A stretch of 64,000 bases of DNA from Zonotrichia leucophrys gambelii (GCF_028769735.1 NC_088177.1:16060599-16124598); one strand, 5' to 3'. Positions 36,611 to 50,560 are shown, counted from the first letter of the stretch. The notes: a model not told the origin generated them from the sequence alone. Numbers and translations are program-made.

Positions 36611-37905
36611 TTAGAGTTTGATCAAACTTCCGCATGCCTCCTTCCCTCCTCAGGAAAAAAAAGGTAATTTTACTCCACACTGATAATGGTGGAATGATGG
36701 TAAAGTCCCAGGAAGTAGCACATCAGCAGTGGGTAGTTTTCTTTAATTATTTGTTGCATGCAAAGGCAAAAATTATTCTTAGATACACTGCTTCAGCGTT
36801 GACTACTTGAGAAAAGGCTTTTACTGAGCAAGGTAAGAAAGCAAAGAGGGAGAAAGTAACTGATATTGTTTAAAATAATCACATTGAGAAAAAATGGTGT
36901 TTGGTGGACTTTTACACTTGAAAAATCATTGAAAAAAAAACCACCTTCCAACAATATTAACAATTAAGAATCAATTGCCTATCCCTCAGTCAGTGCAGAA
37001 CAGATGCACAGACCAAATACACTAAGCGTGGGCCTGCATCACACACCTCCAGTGCTGCAGCCAAAGTTTTTTCAGGCTCTTTCAGCCTGAGCAGAGCACA
37101 CACAGAGGGGTGCCTTGGATGACTACTGGAAGCTGCCCCAGGTGTGTTCAAAATCGGTAAAGGAGGTCCCATGGAGCGATCACTTAGCAGAGAAACACAT
37201 AACAGCCCTCTCACAGTGTTTGCCCTGTTGGCAACCATTACAAACCAATTATTTCCTCTGGTCTCTTAAAAGGGATGGGAATATAGGCTTCCTAAGGACT
37301 GCCATCACCCCGGAACAGCATCACATCAGTGCTTCAAAGGGAGCTGTGCTGAACACAGAGGCACTGTCTGACCTACCCTCCCACCACTGAGCGAGCCCAC
37401 GAGCTATGGCTGCAGGAATGAAAAGTGCTCCCCAGGTGCCTTGTCTTATAAACCGGTAAAGGCAGCGGAAAATTCTCTGAAATCTCAAAGACCTCAATTC
37501 AAATGTGCTTGCAGAAGCATCTTTTTATCTATCAAATGCTTTTGGACTCCAATTAAGCAAAGTACAGAAAGGGCTGGAATGGCCCTGAATAACCTTTGCA
37601 CAAGATGATGCTTGCATGCCAAGTGCACAAAAAGCCATACAAGTTATTTAAACCTATATTTTTTTGTCCATTTGCAGTAACAGCTACCACTGCATGCTGT
37701 GTATCAGTGGGCTGACTTGTCAGGGGCTGAAGCCTGCTATTAGCCAACGAGTAAACATGGCTTCATGCCCTCAGACCTTGGGAAGGATTAGCTTTTGCTG
37801 TGAAATACAGGCATATTGGCAACGTTTGGGATGAATTTTGAAACATTAATGGAACACTCTGGTACACTTCAAAAATTCTTTACATTTTCCCACAGTGGCA
37901 AGCCC

Positions 37906-37987
37906 TGCAGGGAATATTTAGCATTAAGCGTAATTATTTTGTTTTATGCAGGGAATATTTAGCATTAAGTGTAATTACTTCATTTTA
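37906..37987. repeat. 41-bp tandem duplication carrying paired TAATTA motifs
   Basis: Two adjacent 41-bp units (37906-37946, 37947-37987) each begin TGCAGGGAATATTTAGCATT. They differ at only four positions, all transitions. Each unit carries TAATTA, the core of many homeodomain sites, at identical position, as well as ATTTAGCATTAAG. Confidence 0.93.
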
Positions 37988-40900
37988 TGGAGCCTGTCTC
38001 AGGCTCTAGATGTCTGTACATTGTTTCTGTCTTAGGATAAATACATACAGATTCCAATAGGTATTGATCTACACTCAAGTACCAAAGTACTGGCACTCCA
38101 GACAACATTTCCAAACCATCCTTCTCCCAAACAGCATCTCTGCTGGGGAGGACCAAGTTTTAAGCCTGCTGTACCAAATTTCACCTGAATAATAGAGGGA
38201 GTAAGTAGAGAGCATTTCAGAATAAGGATAACTGAACACTAGGATGCCAATTTGCCTTTCTTGCTCATCTCACTGCTGTGGGATCAGTTTCTTGGGCTAT
38301 TGTGGCAAGTCCCTTCAGCACAGGTCCTACCATCCTTCTCCCCAGCTTAGTACATTCCAGTATTAGAGGTGTGATCAGAAACACTTGGATTTTCAGCTCC
38401 ACACCTTTGACTAAACTCAATAACCTGTAAATTATCTACCCGCAATTTGTAGCACAGCCTGCTCTAAATACATTTGAGTAAAAATGCTCTTCCTTCCCAT
38501 TCTCCATTTCATTTTTCAGCTGCACGTTGAGAACAGCATTGTCCTTAAGCAGGGCACATGAGAAGCATTTGGGTACAGCAGAGGAAGGTTGGCAAGAGGT
38601 GCCCAGGAACCCTACAGAGGACACAATGCAATGATCTCCAGCCAGAGGGCTGTGTACATTTTTGTAATTACTGTATTTTACCTCTAGTCCTGTGAAGTGT
38701 CTTAGAAAGCAGTCCCTGGTACTTGTTACCAGACTGTGTCTAACCTAAAGCACTCTGGACTGAAACCTCATTTGAAAAAAACAAACAAAACACTTGGAAT
38801 TCAACATCATGTATTACTCTAAATAAGAAACCAAATGAGTGCTCTGCACCTCGCAGGGAGGGAGGGCCAGAGGGACACTCATCCATTTGTTTAAAGTGCT
38901 GAATATCAGTCCGAGTTAAGGATTTATGATTGGGCCCATCACAGTCAGCTTCCTCAGGTAGTTTTTTAATTTGCTTGACCAAGAGGAGCCAGCTATTGTA
39001 ACAAGGATTGCCCCTGTCAGCACTGCTCAAGGCAGTTAAACATAAGATGTTATCACTGGGGAAGAAAAGCTGGCCCTTTATTTTTATGGATGGGAGAAGC
39101 AGCTTGTTACCATAGCAATGTTGCATTTTCACATGTGGAGGCTGCAGTTGAAAGGGGCAAGCAACCTCTAAACTTTAGCAGTGATGACTGTGGGACAAAA
39201 TAGAGGGCAAAATATTTGCTTCTCTGTTGAAATAATATTTGCAATTTGGGGAAAAATATGCTTAAGGTATCTTGTGTGTGGTTACACCATTGTTTTTCCT
39301 CACTCTTGCCAGCATAAACCTCATGCTGATCTTGATTGGACAGAAATTTTAGTGCTGCTCTATCACCTGTCTTCATTATCCACAATGTTAGGTGGACATG
39401 GGTGAGAAAACAAACATGCAAAACTTATTACTGCCAACTAATTACCAGAGGTTTTTACGTTTATTTAAATATAGATATTTAAAAGCTTCCCTCTGGGAGA
39501 AAGGAAAACATTCCCCAGAGTGGGCTTGCATTTTAAAATCTAAAAAGCAGTATGCACTCGTGCATGTGTGCAGATATTGAACATGTACACGAGAAATCCT
39601 CATCAGCTCCATGGGCATTTAAGCACCAGGTGAGGCACTGTCATTTAGGAAGGCTCATTTGGCCAATTACAAGAGGGAATTTTGCCCAGTAAAATGAGGG
39701 GGGAATCAGCAAGCATGCTAAGGTAGAATCCTTTTAGCCAGAAAGGATTCTAGATAGTTACTGTAACTCAGTACCGGGAATTGTACCAAAATCAGCAGCA
39801 CTCTGCTTTCACTGCCTGCTAAACACAAGCAGGAATCTGACAAAAACAGGAGGGTGGGCACCCAGGAGCATTAACTCACAGCTTGTTGCTTGGCAAACAG
39901 AGTAACACTTAACACTGTGTCCTGGAGCAATGCGTTTGAGACTGCTGTTCACAATGAGCAGGCTCAGTTTGTCCAAAGTGGGAAAACTCAGAGTAGTTTG
40001 GTATGGAGTTTGGTGATTGAGAATGCAAGCTGGACAACAGCCACTGGTGGAAGAAATAGAGGAAGGGGAGAGAGAAGAAAGGATGATACAACAAGTTCTT
40101 TCACTGTAGTCTAAGAAAGAGCTTATACCACAAAGCCTCAGATGTCTTTTAAAGCCTTCTATTTTGAAAAAGTATTTAAAATATTATTAATACTTCAACC
40201 ACTTTTATGGTTTTTATTAAATTTCTAGCTAGAATGAAATCATGTGGCACTGACTTTCACAGCATAGCACACATCTTATGAAAGACTCACTGCCATCCAA
40301 CCTTTAGTTGCCGCTTTCTAGTTTAACTGAATTTAACAAAGACTCCTGTGTTCTCTCAGTCATTTAAGGAGCAGGGGGGGAAAATTCCCCAAGCAGCTTT
40401 TTTCTTTGCTTCCTCTCTTTACTCTCTATCCAAAAGAAATCAAAACTTCCAGATACAAAAAATTAAGGTTTTTTTAAACTCTTTCTAAAGAAAGCTGGTC
40501 CAAGGCAAACAGTATTGCTTGAAATGTTGGTCATGAAAATCTCTTGCATAGTGAATTACCCATCTGCGAGCTTGGAACAGAAAAATGCAGGCTTCGCACT
40601 TGGACTCCTGTTGGTATTTAATGCTCTTTCCAATATATCATTCATAAAACCCATGGATATAGATGATTCCAGTTATTCTGTTTCTTTTAGCACATCTGTC
40701 TTGGGTAGTCTGTCCCACATCTTTACCAAGAGGTGTGCAGAAGGGTGGGGATGGATCTACAGCGAGCTGAGGCCCACGCTCTTATCTGCAGCTATCACAC
40801 TGCAGCAAACAGCCAATTATGCAATTGCTGACAGAGCGTTTGATGATTTTCCATTTCTCTTCATCTCCAAAACATGTATCCTGAGAAAACAGACAGCACT

Positions 40901-43900
40901 GTGGGCTCAGCATTCCTTCTCATGCCTTTGCAGGAAGTGGGAGCCAGACCACTGATTTCAGCAAGAACAGAGATGGATCCAAAGGCAGAGCTGGATGAAA
41001 CTGATCTCCCCCATTTCTGTGGGCCCTAATTTCTAGCTGTTCTCTCATCATTGCTTTCCCCTTTATCCACCCTCACTTGCCCTCATTGCTCCTCCTAAAG
41101 ACAAGGTAACTGAGCTTTTGCCAGAAAGATCTAATAAGAGCAAGGCTGCTTTAATTGTGATTTTTAAAAAGAGACTGTTCCCTTTTTGAGGGAAAATGTC
41201 CAACTAATGGCTGTTCCTCTTCACCTTCAAGTAAACAGAAGCCAATACCTTTCTAACATGCTTCCATTTAAAAAAAATATCTCAGAGGGAAAATTTAGGA
41301 GCGTGCTTGAATACCTGCAGGAAAGGACAGGTCTCAAGTAATTTCCAAGATCATGCATCTCAGCATGTCCATAACATGAGAAATAACCTTAAAGGTGCAC
41401 AGGACACCTAAGTAGTACTGGGCAAGTTTTTCTTTCTGATGCCTTGGGTAAATTTTGTATGAAGCACTATTATGTTTCTGTGCCTACAACCACTGAACTT
41501 ATTTCGTCTTGGGACCATCAGTGGTTTTCTGAAGAGAAGCTGAAGACCCTGAGTCACATCTGAAAGGCCACAGTACACCTGGAAGGGAGCAGCTGTACTG
41601 TCACTGTCAGGTATCCCCTTGCCTCTTCACCACTTCCACTGTGTTAGGTAACAGCTTACTTAAGAACATCACACTGTGCACCAATTAATCTGAAACAAAG
41701 GAAGATGGCATTGAAATCAAGTTGGCAGAAAATTTAATTTCTCCACTTTCCTTGGAGCCTAAAATAAATGGGTTGTATGACAGACATGGATGGATAAATG
41801 GGAGATGAGAAGAATGTATTTGTAGTGTTCCTTGATCCAGTTTTGAAAAGGCAGTTTTGCCACACTTCTGCTGGAGAAAGATAAAGGACCTTCTCACAAA
41901 TAAAGTTCTGGAGGCTATTCCATTGCCCTCCCACACAGTACACCTGCTTTTCACCACATAGCCGATCAGATAGTTCTCATTGCTTAGACTGTTTTGCATT
42001 TCCATATGTCTTCAGAATACTTTTCTGCTACTTAAAAAACAAACAACAGCCGTAACAAAGCCATCAAGAGTTTTGCTATTTGTCATGCCATATTCTTCAC
42101 ACACATGCACAAAGACTCAAACCCTTTCTCCTCCCCTTAAAGCACAGCAGATTAATTTAGTTTGCCTCCATATCTGCAGAAGAGCATTGCCATGACAAAA
42201 ATTTAAATGTCAGGAAGAATTCAGTACTGTATTAGAAAATGAGACATCTGCTATGGTAGGCTCTGGCAAGGAGTGATGCTCTCTAATTGAAATGCCCAAC
42301 CTCTAGTGGGTTTCCACTCAATAAACATCCCCATTGTTGGTGAAATTGTTACAGACAGAAGCTTCCAAGTTAGAGAAGCCAGCAATAAGCCTTGCTTCTC
42401 TACACATGGAAAAAATCTGTCCCTCATACATATAAGTTCATAGGATGAGGACAATGAGGGAGACAAGAAGAGACAACTGTATTTATACAGAGAGAATGGA
42501 TGAACATCATTGCTCTCCTGAAAACTATTTCCATTTCCAGTGTGGATGTTGGCTGAGTGGTTAGATCAGAAGTGTGCTGTAGCATCTGGTTTGCAGCTAT
42601 GCACAGCTACTTGAGGTTTGTAATTCTGTTTCCCTCACCAAGACTAAGAGTACCTTTTGGTTGAAAATCTAATCCTTGGCAATGATATTCTTCAGTGACC
42701 TAAAATCTAAAATACAGTTTTTCCTCTAAAATACAGGTCCACAACTTGTACATTTGATATGTTATCAGTAGGAAAGTCTACTGCTGGTTTCACTGAAGTA
42801 CCTAAGCAAACTTGTTTTTTTCTTTTCTATATTATGCTTGGTTATTTCTAATTTTATAAAGTGTTACCTGTCCTATTCTTCCTTTTACAAAAAATCCAGT
42901 GTCATGCCAAATAAAGTCTTATTTAAGAATGATGTGGAGCTGTGGAAAACTAAAATTAGAGCAAAGTTGACTCTCTTATCTAGCAGCAAACACATGAGCT
43001 GCAGCACATTGCAAGTGAAGCAAAAGAGAAAAAAAAAAAGGCAACGTGGGAATGGCACAAAGAATCCACTGAAGTAGCAGACAAAACTACAGAGCTGCTC
43101 TGTGTACACCAAGGTTTGCACTTGCACAATTCACAGGTGAAACAAAAAGCGTGTTGGGATGCAGCAGTTCAGAGATGTGACTGGTGAGCGCCCAGGGCTA
43201 ATTCCAACAGGAAGGCTGCAGATGGAGGGAGAGCAAAGCGCTCGCTCTTTGACAGAGATCACGTAACTGGTTCCAATGAAATAGAGTAAACGTTACCTGA
43301 CATCAAAAGCTTCCTTCTGATCAAAACTCACCCGTGAAAGGAGGCAACAGCAGTGGAACGAGTTATTCTCCATATGCACTTTAAAAAGGAGATGAACCAA
43401 AAGGGGAAAGTCACTTTACATAAAAATGCAGTTTTACCACTCCACTTAAAAAGAGCAGCAGCAGAATTGGATCATACTTTGTCATCACTGACACTTCAAA
43501 TATCCTTTTATTTCTTTGTAATCTCTTTCCCAATCATGTTCTGCTCATGCAGACTGACAAGAAGGGAAACTTGCTCCTGCATTCTGAGTACTTAAAGACC
43601 CGTTTCCCTTAAAAGACAGGAAGTGCTTTTTGAGTACAAGCTGAGAGATACAGATCGCAGATTAGAGAACCTATTTGTTACTCTGATATAAACTTGTTTC
43701 TCAGCAGTTTTATGCTCCTAATATCACCTTATGTTCAGTTTAATGATCTTTTTATTCACTCAGCTGTTTTGTTTTACTACTTAATTTGCACTTAATCACA
43801 CATCATTTTATGATTAGCAATATTACTGCAAGAAGAATGTTTCACATTTCTGTGGCTCTGCTAACTCTGGAATGGTTTAAAAAACCCCATGAACACCCAC

Positions 43901-46900
43901 CCCGTGTGACCCAGATTTTTGCTGATGAAGCAACTAAGGCACAAAAGAGTAGAAAAGGAAAAAAAAAGAAAATTTGAGTTTCTGCCTATGAGTGGTGTGA
44001 TTACCACAGGATTATTCTGACTTCATTGTGCTGTCTTGCATTGTCTTGTCTTGAAGCATCTATGAATACATTTAATTTGCAATCATGTTCTGGTTGAGGG
44101 TAAGGGCTTAGGGCTTACAATAGAAAAAAGAAAGCTCAGAAATACCTTTAACTGAAGTTGTTTCACATGGAACTTCACAAGCAGTTCGCGCCATTTTTTT
44201 AGGTACTACATTTTAATGGCCAGATATGTCCTTCTGATTTAACTTAAGGGGAGATACACGAGGTGACAGTAATGCTTCCAACACACTGCCTGTACAAAAG
44301 ACCCTGTTAAGCAATTGCCCATCACTGAGGAAGCTTTGACAAGGTGAGTGCCCCTCCACAACCTTAAACAGCACAGTTTTAAAGATCCCTTCTATTTTGC
44401 AAGATCCTTTTACAACCCATGGCAGGTACTCAAATTCAGAAAAAAAGAGAAGCAGCACATTGATATAAATTTTCAAGTACTCAAAACCGTGTATTTTAGA
44501 GCATGAACAAGGATGTTGAACTGAGGGGGCACAAAGAACTTTAGCAATTCCAAACAAATTAGACCCTAACTTTGTAATCTTTAAGTTCTTCAAACACCAC
44601 CTTTTAAATTACAGTCAGTATGACACCACAGTGGACTTGGGGAGCCTCAAAGCTGCCATAGCCCATTATCTGCACGCAGTAATGAGAAATCTAAGTTACT
44701 GATGCATTCACAAATCCAAAGAGCAAAGTTCAGGATTCAGACCAACTATTCCCTGGCCTTCAGAAATTCTTCATTTAAGGATAAGCTTGGTTTTCTGGTT
44801 ATTTTGCAGTTAATATCTTGGTTTTATCTAGGTACCATTAGAAAATGGGGCGGAACTTCCTTTAACTTCATGGTATCCACAAAGAGGCAGAATGTGAGAC
44901 TTATGAGGCTACCTACTTCTGCTTCTATGGTCTGCCTTGAAATAAAACAATTAAAAAATCTTCATATGTATAGTGAGGTACATAGCAATTATATCAAGAT
45001 ATGGGCACATGTAGAGGAGAACAGGTAGAAAGAGATGGTTAAAATAAGAGGTGTGCTTGGAGGTGAGAACTGCAGAATCTGGACAACATGAATATAAAAT
45101 GTAAGCATGGGGATAATAGAAAAAAATATCAAGACCTATAGAGACGTCTTGGTAAATGTCAGTGCAGAATTTGACCTTTTGGTATCTATCATACATTCAC
45201 CTGTCTTTGTTTGGGGCTGGTATCTCCAATGTCATTTTGCATTGCCTTGCAAATCCTCTGATGCTTGTTCAGAAATGCTGTACAGGGAGGATACAAGAAG
45301 TAAGACAGACAACTTCAGAAACTACAGGGACAAAAGTCACATTTTCAAGAGTTTCAAGACTTAAAAATCGGTGTCCTTCTGCATCTAAGGTGTTGTATGT
45401 GCATTAGCCACAATTATATTTCCCAGTTTTGAACATGGGGATCCCCATTGCTTGGATTCAGGTGGAAAGGAATATGCTTACTTAGCCATGGCTCCTGTAA
45501 ACTTCCCTTTTCTTCATCTGATTTCATTGTCTGAACTGACATGTTTTTGGCAAAAGTAAGTTGCTGTTAGCTACTCAAAAAAAATTCCCCTTTTTTAGTT
45601 TTTTTTTAAATTTTTTTTAAACTAGCATTACACTGATAGTGATCCTAAGGCAAACTTGTGCACTGAACCCTGCTCCTGGCCTCTATCCTCTGTCACCCTG
45701 CCCATTAAAACCACAACCTACAGACACCAGTGAGGGCCCAGCATGGAAAAGGATGATTCATTAGCCTTGGCTTTCCACCTGGTAACAGGAGGAAGAGAAT
45801 GTGGGAAGAAGATTAAAGGTGAAGAGAAGTTATATTATTAAAAGATAGGACCCAGAGGACCTGGATGTGCCCCAATGTTGTTCTGACAGAATACTGAAAC
45901 ACTGGAGTCACCAAAGTGCAGCCAGATCCCCTTGAGAGAGCAGATGATGCTGTTCAGACAAGCACTCAGATGGCACCATGTTCTCTCCCAAAATTACCAA
46001 GCTCATCCCAACCAATGGAGGGTGAGGCCCACATCCAAGCCATGTATTTAGGACTATGTGACAATCCAAGTGAGTATTCCAGAGAGCTCTGATTCTCTGC
46101 AAGGCACCAGAGCTGCAGCCCAGCTGTGCTTCTGGACTGAAAGGATTTTTTCATCCTGTTTTTTGCTTTGGCACTCAGTTTTATAGGGGCATACTGAATT
46201 GTATAACAAAGCACCACTGAATGGTGTTGTTTCATAAAGTAGATTTTTTTTTTTTTAATTGAGTTATTAAAAACTCCTCACCCCCTTTTTTAATTAAGAG
46301 AAAAGTGCATGATCTTCTGACACAGATGAACAGCTTACACAAAGGCACTGTTGATTGCCCCATCTGCAAGTAGGGTACAACATACAAACAGCAGGGTAAC
46401 ATTTCCAGAGAAGCCCAAATCAATTTTCCATAGGGGAATAAAAACACATTCTTTTTGTTTTCTGTTCAAGGGAGGGAAGAAAGCTCTGAAGGAGACAGAA
46501 GCTGCTACAGATATGATCAGCTGAAGCTAATCTTGTCTCCAACGAGCGAGCTGCCTGATCAGTGCTCTAAGTGCTCGGTTATTGATGCTGAAAGAGGCAC
46601 CACTCCTGGAAACCAAGCAGTGCTGAAGCACTTCACTGAGCCAGGACTTTGGGGTACATCTTCCTGAAACCCTCTGGAGGGTGTGGGTTTAATTTTTGGG
46701 AGTTCAGTTGGCTTTGGTTTGTTTGCTTTTGCTTTATTTTGTTGCTTTGGTTGTGTGTTTTTTTTAATTTTCCTCCCTCCAAAACAAGATATTCCTCCTA
46801 TAAGGCCTGTAGGTGGAAAGTGGAAGTCTTTTCTCTTTTTGAAACATCTTTAATTCAGATTAATATTTGCAATTTGAATTTTCCATTTAGTTAAGATCAA

Positions 46901-47568
46901 ACAATGAAGAGAGGCCAAGAAAAGCTACCAGTTATAAATTACAGCACCTCAATAGCAAAACCACTGCAATATTGAAACGTAATAAATTTATTTCCTTTCA
47001 CTTCAACAAATCCCAGGATTTTCATTTTGAAAATAAACTTGTAAGAAAATGAATGCAAACCTCCCATAAAATTTCAAAGATCAGCAGACATGAGAAATAT
47101 GGAGAGAAAAAAACACTGGACAGACAGCATGGTTTGTCTTGTTCTGTCTGCCCAACATCTGCAGCCCTTACTCCTTTTTGGTTTCCACTAACTTTGCCCA
47201 GTTTAGTTCCTTTGCTCAATTTTCCCTTTCTCTGCAGCCTGAATGTGTTTTCCCTTTCTCAACAGATGATTTCCACAGGCTGGGGCTTAAACCCCATGGC
47301 TGGCTGCCAGTGTCACCCTCTTGCCCCTCAGGACTACAACTATTGATTTATCCACTATGGAAAGCCTGTAAAAAACAAACCCGCTTTATTCAAACACTCT
47401 GGGAAAAAAAAAAAAAAATCTAAACACCTATATACTGAGGAATCTGAGGAAAGAGTGGAAGGGGATGATCAAACATGCCAAGTACTTTTGTGGCAGTTAA
47501 TAAATTTGGTCAGCTCCAGCTGCTGCAAGAGAACCATATTTTGACTGAGAGCTTCTCCCTCCTGCAGC

Positions 47569-47591
47569 AATCCATCTGCAATCGATGGATT
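47569..47591. repeat. Inverted repeat with GGATTA ends
   Basis: AATCCATC (47569-47576) and GATGGATT (47584-47591) are perfect reverse complements around 7 bases (TGCAATC). GGATTA at the right arm is the core of Otx/Pitx-type homeodomain sites. The surrounding sequence keeps a CpG in AT-rich DNA. Confidence 0.6.
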
Positions 47592-50099
47592 ACCTGACAG
47601 CAGGCACCCCTGGGATGCACTGCTCAATACTCATGTGCAAGGAGGGCTTTCTCTCTGAGCTAACCGGGGATAAATTCCTGCTGTCCACATCCACCTCTGC
47701 ACCCTCTAACAACTGCCCCTTACTCAGAGCTCCCAGGCCTGACACCACTGACACACACTGACACCAATCCTCTGTCCCCCAGAAAGAACTCACATGTGCT
47801 CAGCTTGTATCACTTGGAGATAAACCATTAATTCAGAGAAAATAAAATGCCTTCACATATATTTAGGTTATTTTTCAACCCACAAAAACAAGTGGGATGT
47901 ATTCACTCTTCAAAACTATTCCTATTTAGAAATTTCCCCCCTACCTAGAGGGATTGAACAGTTCACTCTGTATATTGTGCATCCTCGTACCAATATTTGG
48001 ACTAAAAATTACTTGTGGTCTAGTACTTGAAAACTACCTTTCACTTGATAGAATTTTACATTACTTTATGGGAAATAGGTGATATGTTAGGATAAAGAAA
48101 ACCTGGAAAAGCTCCAAAAGGAATAATAAAAAGACTCAGGCTGCCAGAGATCTCCTGATGGTAATTAGTCAAACAAAAAGAGCAAATTCTTGTTTCCTGA
48201 TGCCCAGCCCAAGCCCACCCTCCCTCCCTCCCCCAGACTCAGAGACTCTCTCTGTCAGAAGGGGCATTTCAGAGTGTTCTGCACAGATCAGAGCACTTGC
48301 TTCCCTGATTCCCTCTGATTTCTCCCCTCTGTCCCTCCCTTCCCTGTGCTGCAAGCAGAGAAAAGCATCTGCCTCCAGGATAGCTCAGGACCTAACAGTA
48401 GCCCCATTCTTGCCTTTCTGGCAAGGAAGGAGAGTTAGGTGCTTAACAACATGTCATGCATGGGGAGTGGGAGCAGGAAGGGATGAAAGAAAGCAGTGAT
48501 TTCTGACAATATGTGCCATTTGGGTGCTTGTCTAACACTAATTTCAAGATAGAATGATAAAAATTTACCACTAACACAATTTATTATCTGTTTGCATTTC
48601 AGGATCTTAAAAATAGAGCAGACAGATCATAATACATGATGTCCCCAGTGATTTCTATTCCCTAATTGCACAGATAACTTGCTTGATTAGTGCTGTGCTT
48701 TGTACAACAGGACTAGCTGGAACACAATGAGTCTATTTACTTCAGAATGCTCTGGATATGATTAGCAGGAGTGCATAAATGTACATTAGTGTATATTAAT
48801 GCAGCAACTAATCTACACTGTGGACAGAAACAATACATATTGTATTTTTCCACCCACTATGTTTCTATTTGAAAATTCCTTACACAACAAGTGCCTCTGA
48901 GGTACTTACTTTAATTTTCCTAGTGCAATTTGTAGTTACCTTAGATTGATATGTCTTTTTCTAAATAAATTGCTTTACTGGCAAAAATATGCCCTCTTTG
49001 TAAGCAGATTATATCTAGTGCCATGCAGCACAGTTAACTTCTTTCTCATTGGGAAAGGAGGGTTTGAACTCCTTGGTGTGAGGAGTTTTTTTATTGTGTT
49101 TTTAAATACATCAAGGACATTTTCTGTCCAGAAACAAAGCTGCCCTGTAAATAATGGGGATGGTTCTGACATCCATCTTCTAACTAAGAATATTTGCATT
49201 TCTGGGACTTCCACTGGACTCTCTGCAGCAGTGAGAAGTAGCTTTTGTACACAAAAACTGGCACCAGAAGAAAGAGATGGTTTATAACTCTGTGGTCAAA
49301 TCATACATTTGCTGTGACCTTTTCTATGATGTACATGCGGATTACTCACCATGACAAATATTTACCAAGTAATATGGGAAATACAATAAGTAATATTTCT
49401 GATACAATGGGAAAGTCATTAAAAACCAGAAAATGGAGAGGAAGTTCAGCCCTTTTGTCTGTGGTGCCTTCAGGCCTCCTGCACAGCACTACAGCTGAAC
49501 TACAATCTACAGGATACCCACCAGCACTTGGCAGAAGAGGGACACCTCTCAGCAGGACAGATGAATTCATGCTCCTGAGCACCAGACAGCATGATTCTTT
49601 CAAGAGGGATGAAAACTAAACCTCTCCCCAGGAGCAGAACTTGCAGAGATAGATGGATTTCAGTGGCATGTTTCACTTTACACTTGAAATTGCACCACAT
49701 CCCTCAAGCCTTTGGAGGTCCTGCCCTCTTCCCCATATTCCTTTCACCCTTATCCATTGTCAAGAGAAGATTCAATTATTATTTTAAAGTTATCTTTTTC
49801 ATGTAAGTCACTGTGTTTTCATGTTTCTCCTAGCATACAGAGAGCTCCTGGCTATGCTATTGTGACATTCAGTGATAAATAGCATCAGGATTACCTCCAC
49901 TAGAACTTTCTATATAAACATACAGGACTTGAACAATCTTCTGTTCAAAAAGCAAAAAAAAAAATTTACTTAAACCCTCAAACATAAATCTCAAGAAAAG
50001 GACAAGATGTACTTGGTAGTTGCTGACTGTACAAACTAGACAGGCAAGTTTTCTCTTCCCTCCTGTCTCAGAAGGAATGTGCTTACCCTCCTTATGCTG

Positions 50100-50560
50100 G
50101 CATCACAGAATATCCTGTGTTGGAAGGGACTCAACTAAGATCCAAGCCCAGCTCCTTGTTCTGAACAGAACAGCCCCAAAAATCCACCATTTGCTCAAGA
50201 ATGTTCAAATGCTCTATGAGCTCTGCCAAGGTTGGGACCCTGAGCACTTCCCTGGGGTGCCTGTTGCAGTGCCCAACCACCCTATGGTGCATCCTAATAT
50301 CCAGGCTTAACCTTCCTGAGACAACTCCAGGCCATTCCCTCAGTCCTGTCATTGGTCACCTCCAGGGCCATTCCCTCAGTCCTGTCATTGGTCACCTCCA
50401 GACCATTCCCTCAGTCCTGTCATTGGTCACCTCCAGGCCATTCCCTTGGGTCCTGTCACTGGTCACCTCCAGGCCATTCCCTTGGGTCCTGTCACTAGCC
50501 ACTACAGAGAAGAGCTCAATGCCTGCCCCTCTGCTTTCCCTGGTGAGGAAACTGGGATAA
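50100..50560 (-). mobile_element. CR1 LINE fragment (3' end), with internal tandem expansion
   Basis: The plus strand starts CATCACAGAATATCCTGTGT and continues TGGAAGGGAC, the reverse complement of the well-known 3' end of avian CR1 elements. Further CR1 landmarks in order are 'TGAGCACTTCCCTGGGGTG', 'CTGTTGCAGTGCCCAACCACC', 'ATCCTAATATCCAGGCTTAA' and 'CCTGCCCCTCTGCTTTCCCT'. The element is truncated at its 5' end (right side), as is usual for CR1. The part around CCATTCCC...GTCCTGTCAC is present five times instead of once. The open frames across it are by-products. Confidence 0.9.
50326..50508. repeat. Five-copy 35-36-bp minisatellite inside the CR1 fragment
   Basis: CCATTCCC starts at 50332, 50368, 50403, 50438 and 50474, giving periods of 36, 35, 35 and 36. 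Units 1-3 have CTCAGTCCTGTCATTGGTCA; units 4-5 have CTTGGGTCCTGTCACT. Unit 5 passes back into ordinary CR1 sequence (CACTAGCCACTACAGAG). Two unit types in blocks suggest at least two rounds of duplication. Confidence 0.93.

Larger units (their letters stand above)
33366..50099. other. Gene-poor interval, no gene recognised
   Basis: AT-rich desert DNA. It holds a possible fossil MITE at 33969-34040, an exon-like segment at 35243-35409, an A/C-rich low-complexity tract at about 36475-36545, a possible SINE tail at about 36561-36610 and a 41-bp tandem duplication at 37906-37987. It also holds a CpG-retaining islet at 43231-43340, a possible SINE tail at about 43915-43960, a poly(T) run at about 46243-46256, poly(A) at about 47404-47418 and an inverted repeat at 47569-47591. 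Open frames are short and without recognisable products. Confidence 0.7.

Noticed and set aside
50201..50560. A 119-codon frame with a repeated HSLSPVIGHLQ-type unit
   Set aside because: The repeat is the intra-CR1 minisatellite read in one frame; it is antisense to the LINE.
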